Source: Lachnospiraceae bacterium
Lineage (GTDB): Bacteria; Bacillota; Clostridia; Lachnospirales; Lachnospiraceae
Assembly (NCBI GenBank): GCA_009911195.1
Contig: QXWV01000011.1
Location: 1 to 52,213, forward strand
Direction: 5' to 3'
Length of the DNA stretch: 52,213 bases
In this document: positions 9,707 through 16,647 of the stretch, one piece after another
Position numbering within the stretch: the first letter of the stretch is position 1
How the letters are laid out: each line of letters opens with the position of its first letter
Position numbers and translations under genes: made by a program
Notes under the pieces: model-generated
The model's input: the letters and a program-made list of their open reading frames with translations, nothing else
The model's database searches: none
What the model was told of the DNA's origin: nothing

Positions 9707-10720
9707 TCAACTATATTTTTCCATCCTCTTTACCAACTGTGTATAATTTTCCTTTTTGTAATGCTGTTTTTCCAACACTTTGTTCCATTTCTCATGAAAC
9801 AGCTTTCTGTTTGTTTCTATCTTTATCATCCGTCCATCATCCATCCTTTCCGTCACTCCTTCAAAATGTACCACCTCAGAGTCCGGTTGATAGACCACTT
9901 GATATCCCCTTTCCCGTACTTGAAAAGCTAAATCCACATCTTCATAATAGGCAGGCGCAAATCTTTCATCAAACCCCTCTATTTTCTCCCATAATTCCCT
10001 CCGCACTATAATAGCAGCACCCGAAATATAGTCAACTACTCTCTTAAAGTTCAATGCCGCCTCACCCGCCTGCCTGCCATTTCCATACTGCAATACATAA
10101 CCATCCTTCCATACAATCCCCCCTGCTTCCTGCACCAGACCATCAGGATATACTAATTTTGAACCAGCCAATCCAATATTTTTATCCGCTTCCATCACAC
10201 CCACAAGAGCTTCCAGCCACCCCTGCTGTACTTGGGTATCATTATTAAGAAATACTATATATTTTCCTTTAGCTTCTACACTGATTTTATTACAGTTTTT
10301 CAAAAACTGGTAATTTTCATGGTGGTGGATGATATGAACACCCTTTATCCATCTTTCCATTTCCTTAGATATATCTGTAGAGCAGTCATCTCCAATAATA
10401 ATTTCATAAGGAATATTTTTTGTATATTTTTTAATAGATTGCAAACAATAATAAGTATAAATAGCTTGATTATATACAGGAATCAATATAGATACTAGTG
10501 GTTCAATATGCTCGTCAAACACAATTGGTTTTAGCACTCCCTCTTTCCCAAACCTTTCTGCATCCCCTTCCTCAATGAAACATATATCATATACCTTATG
10601 GCAATCATTTCTTTTTCCTTTTTCTTTATCTCTAACGAGAGCCCAATGGTATTTTATTCCAACCCACCCTTCATTTTTTAATATATTAAATGCATTTTTT
10701 ATTCTATGAAAGGTAATCAT
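9707..10720 (-). CDS. Glycosyltransferase family 2 (rhamnosyltransferase-like)
   Basis: The GT2 core begins VSILIPVYNQAIYTYYCL. It has GDDCSTD, the metal-binding FLNNDTQV, and later GFDERFAPAYYEDVDLAFQVRERGY, the ED acceptor-side motif common in O-antigen and rhamnan glycosyltransferases. The start is placed at the ATG at 10720 (MITFHRIKNAF), giving 337 residues. A GGGGAGG ribosome site lies about 13 bases upstream, inside the last codons of the preceding gene. The frame is open further upstream, but that part overlaps the neighbouring gene and is low-complexity Gly/Arg. Confidence 0.9.
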   Translation of the reverse strand: MITFHRIKNAFNILKNEGWVGIKYHWALVRDKEKGKRNDCHKVYDICFIEEGDAERFGKEGVLKPIVFDEHIEPLVSILIPVYNQAIYTYYCLQSIKKYTKNIPYEIIIGDDCSTDISKEMERWIKGVHIIHHHENYQFLKNCNKISVEAKGKYIVFLNNDTQVQQGWLEALVGVMEADKNIGLAGSKLVYPDGLVQEAGGIVWKDGYVLQYGNGRQAGEAALNFKRVVDYISGAAIIVRRELWEKIEGFDERFAPAYYEDVDLAFQVRERGYQVVYQPDSEVVHFEGVTERMDDGRMIKIETNRKLFHEKWNKVLEKQHYKKENYTQLVKRMEKYS

Positions 10721-10728
10721 TTTTTCTT

Positions 10729-11907
10729 TTATGCCTCCCCTATAACATCCTCTATTACTTCTCTCCACTCTTCCATCACCTTTTCCCATCCATATACTTC
10801 TTTTGCATATCTCCTTGCTTTTTCCCCATATGCATTTCTATCCCCCAGAATCTTTTTTACTGCCTGTATAAACCCATCATAACTACCATACCATCCTCCC
10901 CCCCCACTCCTTATACAATGTCCTTTCAACACCTCGCACCGCCCATTCACAATCACTGGGATACCCATCGACATTGCTTCCAGCACCGCAATAGACAGGC
11001 TCTCAAACTGTGAAGGCAGCCATAGTAAATCGGCACCCTTTATGCCATCATATTTATCTTGTTCTGAAACAAACCCTAAATATCTGATATTCTTCGCCTT
11101 GGGTATCTCCATATATGATTTGCCAATAACCACCAGTTGAAGCCTATTCCCCTCCCCCCCTTCTTTACTGTAGCGCAAAAAATATCGGAACATCTCCTCG
11201 CATCCCTTATCCAAATCTACCCTGCCTGCATATATAATATATGACCCTTCTATTCCATACTTCTGCCTAAAGCGCCCCTCTTCTGCATCTTCCGGCGGTT
11301 CTATCCCTATTCCTATTACCCGACTATCTATCAACTCATTATGAAATTTTCTTTGAACAAACTGTTTCTCCTCTTCTGTCAGATATACTATTTTCTTCGG
11401 CATGCAAAACAATTTCTCATATATTTTAAAATAAATACTATACTCGTCATGTGCCGTTGGCACAAAAATAGCCTTGTCTGCCACTTTTTTTAACCCAAAT
11501 ACAACAGGATAATACATATAAGTGACAAAAATGAATGCTTCGTATTCCTCCTTATGAGCTTCTATATAATTAACAAGTTCTGGCATATACGGACCTAATG
11601 ATTTATTCCACATAGCTGTAACAATCTCTGTATTAATCCCTATGCAGGTTATCACTTCCTTCAATAGACGCTGTACATAACGATTTCTTTTTCTTTTAAC
11701 TCCAAATCTCCGTACAATAATCCCATCCAGCACTTCCACGTCATGTCCATAGTAGTCCTCCCACTTGTCATAGGTTAGTGCCTTAGAAGTCAATACCTCT
11801 ACCTTATAATTTTCCTTAAATTGCTGTGCCATCTGCATCGTATAATATTCTGAACCGCCATTTACTTCTTTCCCATATCTTTGATTAACCAACGCTATTC
11901 TTTTCAT
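10729..11907 (-). CDS. Glycosyltransferase family 4
   Basis: A 392-residue GT-B enzyme starting MKRIALVNQRYGKEVNGGSE, with the Gly-rich acceptor loop (NGGSEYY). The donor half has IIYAGRVDLDKGCEEMFRYF, then LGFVSEQDKYDGIKGADLLW, and the EX7E motif in FESLSIAVLEAM. Its start overlaps the end of the upstream GT4 gene by 4 bp (ATGA), so the two are translationally coupled. The donor and linkage are unknown. A GGEGNRL segment near the donor half looks like a short hydrophilic insertion. Confidence 0.92.
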   Translation of the reverse strand: MKRIALVNQRYGKEVNGGSEYYTMQMAQQFKENYKVEVLTSKALTYDKWEDYYGHDVEVLDGIIVRRFGVKRKRNRYVQRLLKEVITCIGINTEIVTAMWNKSLGPYMPELVNYIEAHKEEYEAFIFVTYMYYPVVFGLKKVADKAIFVPTAHDEYSIYFKIYEKLFCMPKKIVYLTEEEKQFVQRKFHNELIDSRVIGIGIEPPEDAEEGRFRQKYGIEGSYIIYAGRVDLDKGCEEMFRYFLRYSKEGGEGNRLQLVVIGKSYMEIPKAKNIRYLGFVSEQDKYDGIKGADLLWLPSQFESLSIAVLEAMSMGIPVIVNGRCEVLKGHCIRSGGGGWYGSYDGFIQAVKKILGDRNAYGEKARRYAKEVYGWEKVMEEWREVIEDVIGEA

Positions 11908-13169
11908 ATTATTTCTTTTAACCTATTTCTCATAATCGCAGCCATATTTCCACAAGTCAACTGTTGCCTAATACGTTCTTTTGCATTTTTGCTAATCTTT
12001 CCATAGTATCCTTTGTCTTGAACCAAACGCCTCATATATGTCGCAGCATTCCCAATATCTGCATCTGCCCAGTAATTCCCTTTTTCATATGGGCCAATCC
12101 CTTTTTCCAGCCTAATCAATTGATATCCTACTGGACAAGCACAATTGTCATCCATAAATTCTGTTGTTGCCGACCAATTTGTACAAATAACAGGCTTTCC
12201 CATTGCCATTGCCTCTGCAATAGGTAATCCAAATCCTTCTGAACGGTGCAAAGATACTAATACATTTGAAATGTCTATAAGAGAATTCACTTCTGTTCTT
12301 GTCAAATTATCCGTAACATAATAGACATTTCTATAATTTTTTAACATATTCTTAATAACTTCCAGCTTCTTTTCTTCTGCATGGTTAACCTTTATTATCA
12401 AGCCTACCATTTCATCTTCTTGCGGAAAAGCCTGACAATAAGATTTAATTACTGCTTCCGGATTCTTCCGCTCGCTAACACTGATAAAATCATACATTGT
12501 AAGAAACAAAAACTTATTCTCCGGTAGACCAAAATACTCTCTGTCAAAATATTCTTCCCTATCACTCATGCCAGACATTTCCATCTCTAAGTCCATCTCT
12601 ATAGCATAAGGTACAGTCATTACGGGCTTGTTCGTCACTTTACGGATACAATTACTAATAAACTCCGAAGGCGTCCATATCTCATCCACCGTATCTATAC
12701 ATGGAATCCAATGTTCAGGAAATGTCTCCAATTCCCACAGCCAATAAGCAATATTATATCTTCCATCCAATACTTCCCTTTCTAATTTACAATAATCCTT
12801 AGCCCATGTACCTGGTATGATATGGATAAGGTTCACCGCATACTTAATATCATCTGATATCTTCGCTTCCCATGACACCACGTCATGTTCCAGCTCTCCA
12901 TGCGAATCTTTCTGCTTGATGATAAAAGGTATATTGCCCTTCTCCAATGCTGTTGCCAATATTCTCATGCTTTGCCCAAGTCCTGTCTCTGCGCTAATAT
13001 CACCTATCAAATTAATTCCAAATGGATATTTCCCCTTTTGATATGGAATTACCTTTTTTTCCTTGTAAAGCATTTTCCGATTCTGCCTAATTGAAAATAG
13101 TTTCTTTATCCACAATTTCATATCATCAGAAAGCAACACTGTTGCTTTTTTCCACACTGTCATAAACAT
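11904..13169 (-). CDS. Glycosyltransferase family 4, first gene of the exporter operon
   Basis: A GT-B enzyme of 421 residues when started at 13169 (MFMTVWKK). A GAGAGG ribosome site lies 7 bases before that ATG; the upstream ATG at 13190 has no such site. The acceptor half includes GINLIGDISAETGLGQSMR, a conserved block of mannosyl/rhamnosyl GT4 enzymes. The donor half has FLFLTMYDF, NVYYVTDNL and the EX7E motif in RSEGFGLPIAEAMAMGKPV. It follows a good sigma-A-type promoter (13336-13364) with a ~160-nt leader, so it is the first gene of the minus-strand operon that runs to base 1. Confidence 0.92.
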   Translation of the reverse strand: MFMTVWKKATVLLSDDMKLWIKKLFSIRQNRKMLYKEKKVIPYQKGKYPFGINLIGDISAETGLGQSMRILATALEKGNIPFIIKQKDSHGELEHDVVSWEAKISDDIKYAVNLIHIIPGTWAKDYCKLEREVLDGRYNIAYWLWELETFPEHWIPCIDTVDEIWTPSEFISNCIRKVTNKPVMTVPYAIEMDLEMEMSGMSDREEYFDREYFGLPENKFLFLTMYDFISVSERKNPEAVIKSYCQAFPQEDEMVGLIIKVNHAEEKKLEVIKNMLKNYRNVYYVTDNLTRTEVNSLIDISNVLVSLHRSEGFGLPIAEAMAMGKPVICTNWSATTEFMDDNCACPVGYQLIRLEKGIGPYEKGNYWADADIGNAATYMRRLVQDKGYYGKISKNAKERIRQQLTCGNMAAIMRNRLKEII

Positions 13170-13335
13170 TCTTCTTCCTCTCTCAGTCATCCCAAAAATA
13201 TTTTAATATTTAATAAAAATTTCTAATCTATAGTTCCCCAATTTAGCACAATATAATTAATGAAATAATGTGCCTAAATTTTCTGTAAATAAACAGTAAT
13301 TCACTCCTAAGAAGACTATATAAGTTTTAGGTAAA

Positions 13336-13364
13336 ATTTTATCATCTAAAAATTTACAAGTCAA
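13336..13364 (-). promoter_or_regulatory. Sigma-A-type promoter of the ABC-exporter operon
   Basis: Read on the minus strand, TTGACT (13359-13364) and TAAAAT (13336-13341) are separated by exactly 17 bases. Each hexamer matches the sigma-A consensus at 5 of 6 positions. It points towards the first glycosyltransferase gene (start 13169), leaving a leader of about 160 nt. Confidence 0.7.
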
Positions 13365-13499
13365 TGTCCAGTACAAACATAATAAATTGCGATTTTTTTC
13401 AGCTTATTTCTATTGTAAAAATTTTCTCCGAAACCAACCATTTTTTACAAAATTTATTACATCCTAATTTTCACAAAACTATAACCCAACCACAAATTT

Positions 13500-13506
13500 T
13501 GCCGAA
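13500..13506 (+). promoter_or_regulatory. Candidate Spo0A-type (0A) box
   Basis: TTTTGCCGAAAAAA contains TGCCGAA, a full match to the published 0A-box core TGNCGAA and close to the high-affinity form TTTTGTCGAAAA. It lies about 75 bp before the first of three genes for Spo0A-C-like proteins and on the upstream side of the exporter promoter. A 7-base motif can occur by chance in AT-rich DNA, so the position is the main support. Confidence 0.4.
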
Positions 13507-13522
13507 AAAATATATATACACA

Positions 13523-13549
13523 TTCCCCCTACTCAACATCCAGGGGGAA
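13523..13549. promoter_or_regulatory. Inverted repeat upstream of first Spo0A-C-like gene
   Basis: TTCCCCCT (13523-13530) and AGGGGGAA (13542-13549) are perfect complements around an 11-base loop, ending 13 bases before the ribosome site. It could be an operator or an mRNA hairpin. A related palindrome lies before the third paralogue (14903-14914), and a TTTTCCCCC run before the second (14228-14236). Confidence 0.4.
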
Positions 13550-13579
13550 AATCATTCATTCAAGGAGGTATGAAAACAA

Positions 13580-13924
13580 ATGTGTACAGAACAAATTTAT
13601 GACCTGCTTTCCCGTATCGGGGCAAGCCCTTCCTACAAAGGATGCCACTATCTGGCCTATATTGTTTGCCGGATTGTGGAACAAAGCAGCGAGCCTTCGC
13701 CCTTTCTCATGAAGGATTTTTATGCGGATGCCGCACAGCGTTTCCACACTTCGCCGGATTCTATCCAGCAAAGTATACGCACATTCCTTAAGAATTACTG
13801 GATGCTTGAAAATGGCAAGCATTTCCAAACTGTTACCGGCTATAGAGGTGCAGTACCGATTCCGCCTAAGGACTTCATCACAGTGCTTGTAGACTATATT
13901 TTGAAACATTCTGCGAAGAATTAG
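13580..13924 (+). CDS. Stand-alone Spo0A C-terminal-like DNA-binding protein, copy 1
   Basis: A 114-residue protein without a receiver domain. Its whole length follows the Spo0A effector domain: helix with LLSRIGASPSYKGCHYL (Spo0A: IIHEIGVPAHIKGYLYL), then FYADAAQRFHTSP followed by DSIQQSIRTFLKNYW (Spo0A: SRVERAIRHAIEVAW), and the closing GY...PPKDFITVLVDYI. In the recognition helix the Arg and Trp positions are kept, but the Glu-Arg pair of Spo0A is Gln-Gln here, so its DNA target may differ from the 0A box. It starts at the ATG at 13580. AAGGAGG lies 11 bases upstream and an overlapping ATG at 13570 is too close to that site to be used. Probable role: transcription regulator of the flanking glycan operons (inference). 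Confidence 0.85.
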   Translation: MCTEQIYDLLSRIGASPSYKGCHYLAYIVCRIVEQSSEPSPFLMKDFYADAAQRFHTSPDSIQQSIRTFLKNYWMLENGKHFQTVTGYRGAVPIPPKDFITVLVDYILKHSAKN

Positions 13925-13990
13925 TGTAACGGCCTTGTAGTAGCTGAGCTTTATCCGTAGGGCAAGCCTTAAATATTTACTCTTCCCCAG

Positions 13991-14129
13991 ATTAGGGTGT
14001 CAAAGCCCTGCCCACGGATGGTTCTTGCCAAGGTGCTCAAAAACAGCTTGTGCAAATCCGTTGCATTCGCGTAACTTTTTTGTGCACCTTGCCAAGAACC
14101 ATCCGTGGGCAGGGCTTTGACACCCTAAT
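13991..14129. repeat. 46-bp perfect inverted repeat with 47-nt loop
   Basis: Bases 13991-14036 (beginning ATTAGGGTGTCAAAG) are the exact reverse complement of 14084-14129 (ending CTTTGACACCCTAAT). After one mismatch the pairing goes on for about six more bases into the loop (CAAAAA with TTTTTG). The RNA would fold into a very long, GC-rich hairpin in the space between two regulator genes. It is not followed by a clean U-run, so it is not a standard terminator. It may be a MITE-like element, an RNase III-type processing site or a transcription barrier. Confidence 0.85.
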
Positions 14130-14221
14130 GGATGCCTGTGCGTTGTTTGGCAAAAAAGTTCCTTATTTTTCCTTTTTTCTCTTCTTTTTTCATCCTTTTT
14201 TGTCTTTTTAACTCTTTTTTG

Positions 14222-14249
14222 TTGGAATTTTCCCCCAATATATTATGCT
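14222..14249 (+). promoter_or_regulatory. Candidate promoter of second Spo0A-C-like gene
   Basis: TTGGAA (14222-14227) and TATGCT (14244-14249) are 16 bases apart, and an alternative TATTAT -10 overlaps at 14241-14246. The gene starts about 40 bases downstream after an AGGAGG site. The TTTTCCCCC run falls between the two hexamers, so a factor binding it could block polymerase. Confidence 0.45.
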
Positions 14250-14293
14250 ATTATTAGATATAAAAATCAACTTTTACCAAGGAGGAAAATACT

Positions 14294-14629
14294 ATGGAAA
14301 AGAATTATGTTTCCGAACTGCTAATCAAGATTGGCATTAATCCATCTTACCGGGGATATCCCTTTCTTGTACACATTATCCATCATGCCGCTTCGGATGA
14401 AAACGGGCCTTTCCTGACCAGCAAAGCATTGTATCAGAATGCTGCAGCACATTACCATGTGTCGCCCGATTCCATCCAGCATAGCATACGGACTATTCTC
14501 GATACATACTGGGGACAGAATAACGGCAAATATTTTTGTAATGTTACCGGATATCCTAATGCCGGCCCATTGCCGCCAAAAGAATTTATTGCCGTTCTCT
14601 CGGATTATTTGAGGAGAAACCCTGGCTGA
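14294..14629 (+). CDS. Stand-alone Spo0A C-terminal-like DNA-binding protein, copy 2
   Basis: A 111-residue paralogue of the genes on either side and the most diverged of the three. It keeps LLIKIGINPSYRGYPFL, ALYQNAAAHYHVSP, then DSIQHSIRTILDTYW and GYPNAGPLPPKEFIAVLSDYL. These match in order the helices and C-terminal end of the Spo0A effector domain. The recognition helix reads Gln-His where Spo0A has Glu-Arg. There is no receiver domain, signal peptide or membrane span. AGGAGG lies 7 bases before the ATG. It is followed by a hairpin (14669-14706), so it is probably a single-gene transcript. Confidence 0.85.
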   Translation: MEKNYVSELLIKIGINPSYRGYPFLVHIIHHAASDENGPFLTSKALYQNAAAHYHVSPDSIQHSIRTILDTYWGQNNGKYFCNVTGYPNAGPLPPKEFIAVLSDYLRRNPG

Positions 14630-14668
14630 ATGCTACGCAATGATTCAGCCTTCTCCAAACCGTTATAT

Positions 14669-14706
14669 AACTGCCACATCGCCAGCCTTCCAGCGGTGTG
14701 GCAGTT
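14669..14706. terminator. Stem-loop after second Spo0A-C-like gene
   Basis: AACTGCCACATCGC pairs with GCGGTGTGGCAGTT (14 bp including one G-U pair) around a 10-base loop. On the plus strand the following bases are only TTGTATG, so as a rightward terminator it is moderate. On the minus strand it is followed by ATATAACGG. Confidence 0.5.
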
Positions 14707-14727
14707 TGTATGAACTGCTGGCTATTA

Positions 14728-14767
14728 TTTACAAAAAGGATAACACTTAACTATTTAACTGGCAAGG
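14728..14767 (-). promoter_or_regulatory. Leftward promoter-like 40-bp element, copy 1
   Basis: On the minus strand it reads TTGCCA (14760-14765), 17 bases, TATCCT (14737-14742). The 40-bp block is 34/40 identical to 20834-20873, the promoter region of the GH88/105 operon, including the spacer end TAAGTGT and the downstream GTAAA. Here it faces the back of the second regulator gene, so it could make an antisense or short RNA ending at the hairpin 14669-14706. Confidence 0.5.
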
Positions 14768-14821
14768 ACTGCATAAAATTTTTTTGTGTAATTTCCATTT
14801 CTCCCCTTCTCCTCCCCCACC

Positions 14822-14850
14822 TTTACCGTATAACATTTTCTTGATACTAT
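14822..14850 (+). promoter_or_regulatory. Candidate promoter of third Spo0A-C-like gene
   Basis: TTTACC (14822-14827) and TACTAT (14845-14850) are separated by 17 bases, each matching the consensus at 4 of 6. The leader to the ATG is about 90 nt and contains the palindrome at 14903-14914. Confidence 0.35.
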
Positions 14851-14902
14851 TATTCACCTGCGGAATGGGTCAAAAGTCATTTCCTATTTATTTTCCGGCT
14901 CA

Positions 14903-14914
14903 TTCCCATGGGAA
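14903..14914. promoter_or_regulatory. 12-bp palindrome upstream of third Spo0A-C-like gene
   Basis: TTCCCATGGGAA is a perfect palindrome about 13 bases before the ribosome site. Its position matches that of the TTCCCCCT/AGGGGGAA pair before the first paralogue, which suggests a shared operator. This is inference only. Confidence 0.35.
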
Positions 14915-14944
14915 CAGCTTTCACACAAGGAGGTATGAAAACAA

Positions 14945-15310
14945 ATGCAAAAGATTTATGACCTATTATTCCACATTGGGGCAAACCCTTCCTATAAGGG
15001 ATACCATTACCTAGCCTACATTGTTTACCGGATTATCACACAAAGCAGTGAACCTTCGCCGTTCCTCATCAAGGACTTTTATACGGATGCCGCACAGCAT
15101 TTCCACACTTCACCTGATTCCATACAGCAAGGCATACGTACATTCCTGAAAGCTTACTGGACATATGGAAACGGCAAATACTTCCAGCATGTTACCGGTT
15201 ATAAAGGTACAATACCGATTCCCTCCAAAGATTTTGTTGCAGTACTTGCCGATTATCTGCTTATGCATCAGGCAGACAGCAAACATAAGGGAAACGCAAA
15301 GCGGACCTGA
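14945..15310 (+). CDS. Stand-alone Spo0A C-terminal-like DNA-binding protein, copy 3
   Basis: A 121-residue protein very close to copy 1, sharing long stretches such as KGYHYLAYIV, SSEPSPFL and FHTSPDSIQQ, with IRTFLK after them. It also shares the leader CAAGGAGGTATGAAAACAAA right up to the start codon, so copies 1 and 3 look like a recent duplication with copy 2 in between. The recognition helix is DSIQQGIRTFLKAYW. A short charged tail (HKGNAKRT) is unique to this copy. The gene ends 50 bp before a strong hairpin that separates it from the opposing operon. Confidence 0.85.
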   Translation: MQKIYDLLFHIGANPSYKGYHYLAYIVYRIITQSSEPSPFLIKDFYTDAAQHFHTSPDSIQQGIRTFLKAYWTYGNGKYFQHVTGYKGTIPIPSKDFVAVLADYLLMHQADSKHKGNAKRT

Positions 15311-15359
15311 CCTAATATTACCAGGGGGAGTTATTGGGAATAGCATATTTTTGTGCGTT

Positions 15360-15401
15360 AAAACCGCCACACCACTTCGTTTCCAGTGGTGTGGCGGTTT
15401 T
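15360..15401. terminator. Bidirectional intrinsic terminator
   Basis: AAAACCGCCACACCACT pairs perfectly with AGTGGTGTGGCGGTTTT (17 bp) around an 8-base loop. The A-run and T-run at the ends serve transcription from both sides. It lies between the third regulator gene (plus) and the end of the GT4 gene (minus). Confidence 0.9.
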
Positions 15402-15407
15402 CTGCCA

Positions 15408-16604
15408 TCATCCTTTTCTCAAATTATTTTTGTCATGCTTGCAGCTAGAAATTTCCCGATATATCTTCTTTGCCGATTTCCTCCATTGGAACTTCTCTAC
15501 ACGTTTCCGGATTTCCTCCACCGTCACGTCATCGCATTCCTGCCGGATTCCCTGGCACATTTTCTCCTTCAGTTCTTCCTTATTTCCCAGATGGAAATAG
15601 GATGCCGCTTTTCCAAGCACCTCCGGGAGCGAGGCCGCATCCGAAGAAATGGACATTGTCCCTACCGCCATTGCCTCCAGGGGCGGCATACCGAAGCCTT
15701 CGTAAATCGAAGGGAAGATAAAGCAGTCCGCCATATGGTATACATAGGGCAAATCCTCATCATCTATAAAACCGGTCACAATAATTTTCCGTTTATGTTC
15801 ATTTTCCACCTTTTCCAGGAATTCGTCCATCTTCCAGCCTTTCCTTCCAGCCAGCACTAAAGGGATGTCCAATTTCCCCTCTTTCAGGAGCTCCAGGTAG
15901 GCTTCCACTAAAAAAGGCAGATTTTTTCTCGGCTCCAGCGTGGCAAGGCATAATAAATATTGTTCCGGCAAATGGTATTTATGCCTGACATCCAATGACC
16001 TGTTCCTGAGCATTTCTTCTTTCCCGGCCACATCCGTATCCTTGCTGTCCGGCTGCTGCTTCACATAATCCATAAATACCTGGGAAATGCCGCAATATGC
16101 TACCGTCAGTTTTTCCTTCGGGTAATGCAGCTTTTCTATAATCCGCCTTCTGGTAAACTTGGAAATAGTGATAATCCCTTTGCTCACCCACAACGCGTTC
16201 CATATGGACAGCTTAAAGTACCATTCCATATGTTTCTTCATGGTTTCCGGACAATCCCAGCATACCAAATCAGGAATCATATTGTAAATTCCCTTATGCC
16301 GGAACAAAATGGGGCTTTGGAATGCCAGGAAGAGAAATACATCCGCTTTTATCCCATAAAGGTGAAAAGGCAGCAATACCTGGGCGAACAGCAGCTTATT
16401 CTGCCCTTCCCAAACTTTGAAAATAATATTTTTTCTTCCTTTATATGATTGGAATGCCGGGTGTACCTTTCTTTTAAACAGTAAAATATAGGTATCTTTC
16501 CCCTTTATATCCATATCAATCAACTCTTTGGCTATACTCATGGCATAACGTTCTATACCCGAAAAGTTATCCGCCAAAGAAGTCAGGTCAATTGCAATTC
16601 TCAT
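15408..16604 (-). CDS. Glycosyltransferase family 4 (mannosyltransferase-like)
   Basis: A 398-residue enzyme if started at MRIAIDLTSLADNFSGIERYA. The open frame extends 53 residues further up, but that part is unlike the family. AAGGAGT is 13 bases before this ATG and only 1 base before an in-frame ATG at 16616, so the lower start is more likely. The domains are typical of the WbaZ/mannosyl group: GISQVFMDYV, LCLATLEPRKNLPFLVEAYLE, VTGFIDDEDLPYVYHMADCF, then the EX7E motif in YEGFGMPPLEAMAVG and the closing DAASLPEVLG. It is the last gene of the GH-GT11-polymerase operon and ends just before the bidirectional terminator. Confidence 0.9.
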   Translation of the reverse strand: MRIAIDLTSLADNFSGIERYAMSIAKELIDMDIKGKDTYILLFKRKVHPAFQSYKGRKNIIFKVWEGQNKLLFAQVLLPFHLYGIKADVFLFLAFQSPILFRHKGIYNMIPDLVCWDCPETMKKHMEWYFKLSIWNALWVSKGIITISKFTRRRIIEKLHYPKEKLTVAYCGISQVFMDYVKQQPDSKDTDVAGKEEMLRNRSLDVRHKYHLPEQYLLCLATLEPRKNLPFLVEAYLELLKEGKLDIPLVLAGRKGWKMDEFLEKVENEHKRKIIVTGFIDDEDLPYVYHMADCFIFPSIYEGFGMPPLEAMAVGTMSISSDAASLPEVLGKAASYFHLGNKEELKEKMCQGIRQECDDVTVEEIRKRVEKFQWRKSAKKIYREISSCKHDKNNLRKG

Positions 16605-16647
16605 GTTTTTCGTCATACTCCTTTCAAAGCCAGGGTTGGATTCGCTA

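Larger units (their letters stand above)
13170..13579. other. Divergent intergenic control region between exporter operon and regulator genes
   Basis: This ~410-bp AT-rich gap has no plausible gene. It carries the minus-strand promoter (13336-13364), a TGCCGAA box matching the Spo0A box consensus TGNCGAA at 13500-13506, a TTCCCCCT/AGGGGGAA inverted pair (13523-13549), and the AAGGAGG ribosome site of the first small regulator gene at 13562-13568. A plus-strand promoter must also lie here. The best candidate is TTTACA at 13353-13358 with CATAAT at 13378-13383, but the 19-bp spacing makes it weak. Confidence 0.6.
13925..14293. other. Intergenic region holding the long inverted repeat and second regulator promoter
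   Basis: This 369-bp gap has no plausible gene. It contains a 46-bp perfect inverted repeat (13991-14036 with 14084-14129), T-rich runs around 14157-14220, a candidate promoter (14222-14249), and the AGGAGG ribosome site (14281-14286) of the second Spo0A-C-like gene. No transposase, target-site duplication or small ORF with a ribosome site was seen. Confidence 0.6.
14630..14944. other. Intergenic region between second and third regulator genes
   Basis: This 315-bp gap has no plausible gene. It holds a hairpin after the second regulator gene (14669-14706), a 40-bp promoter-like element facing left that recurs at 20834-20873, a candidate rightward promoter (14822-14850), a 12-bp palindrome (14903-14914), and the ribosome site of the third regulator. 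Confidence 0.6.

Noticed and set aside
13570-13602. Short leader peptide overlapping the start of the first and third regulator genes (ATG right after AGGAGGT)
   Set aside because: The ATG is only 1 base from the ribosome site, too close for initiation. It is more simply explained by the duplicated leader sequence.
13991-14129. Invertible promoter switch flanked by the 46-bp inverted repeat
   Set aside because: The loop is only 47 nt, holds no recognisable promoter, and no recombinase gene is in the window. Site-specific inversion normally needs a longer spacer.
13556-15860. Long ORFs opposite or across the regulator genes (13556-13909 minus, 15165-15860 plus)
   Set aside because: They are shadows of the Spo0A-C-like genes and the GT4 gene, have no family match and no ribosome site, and the latter crosses a strong terminator.
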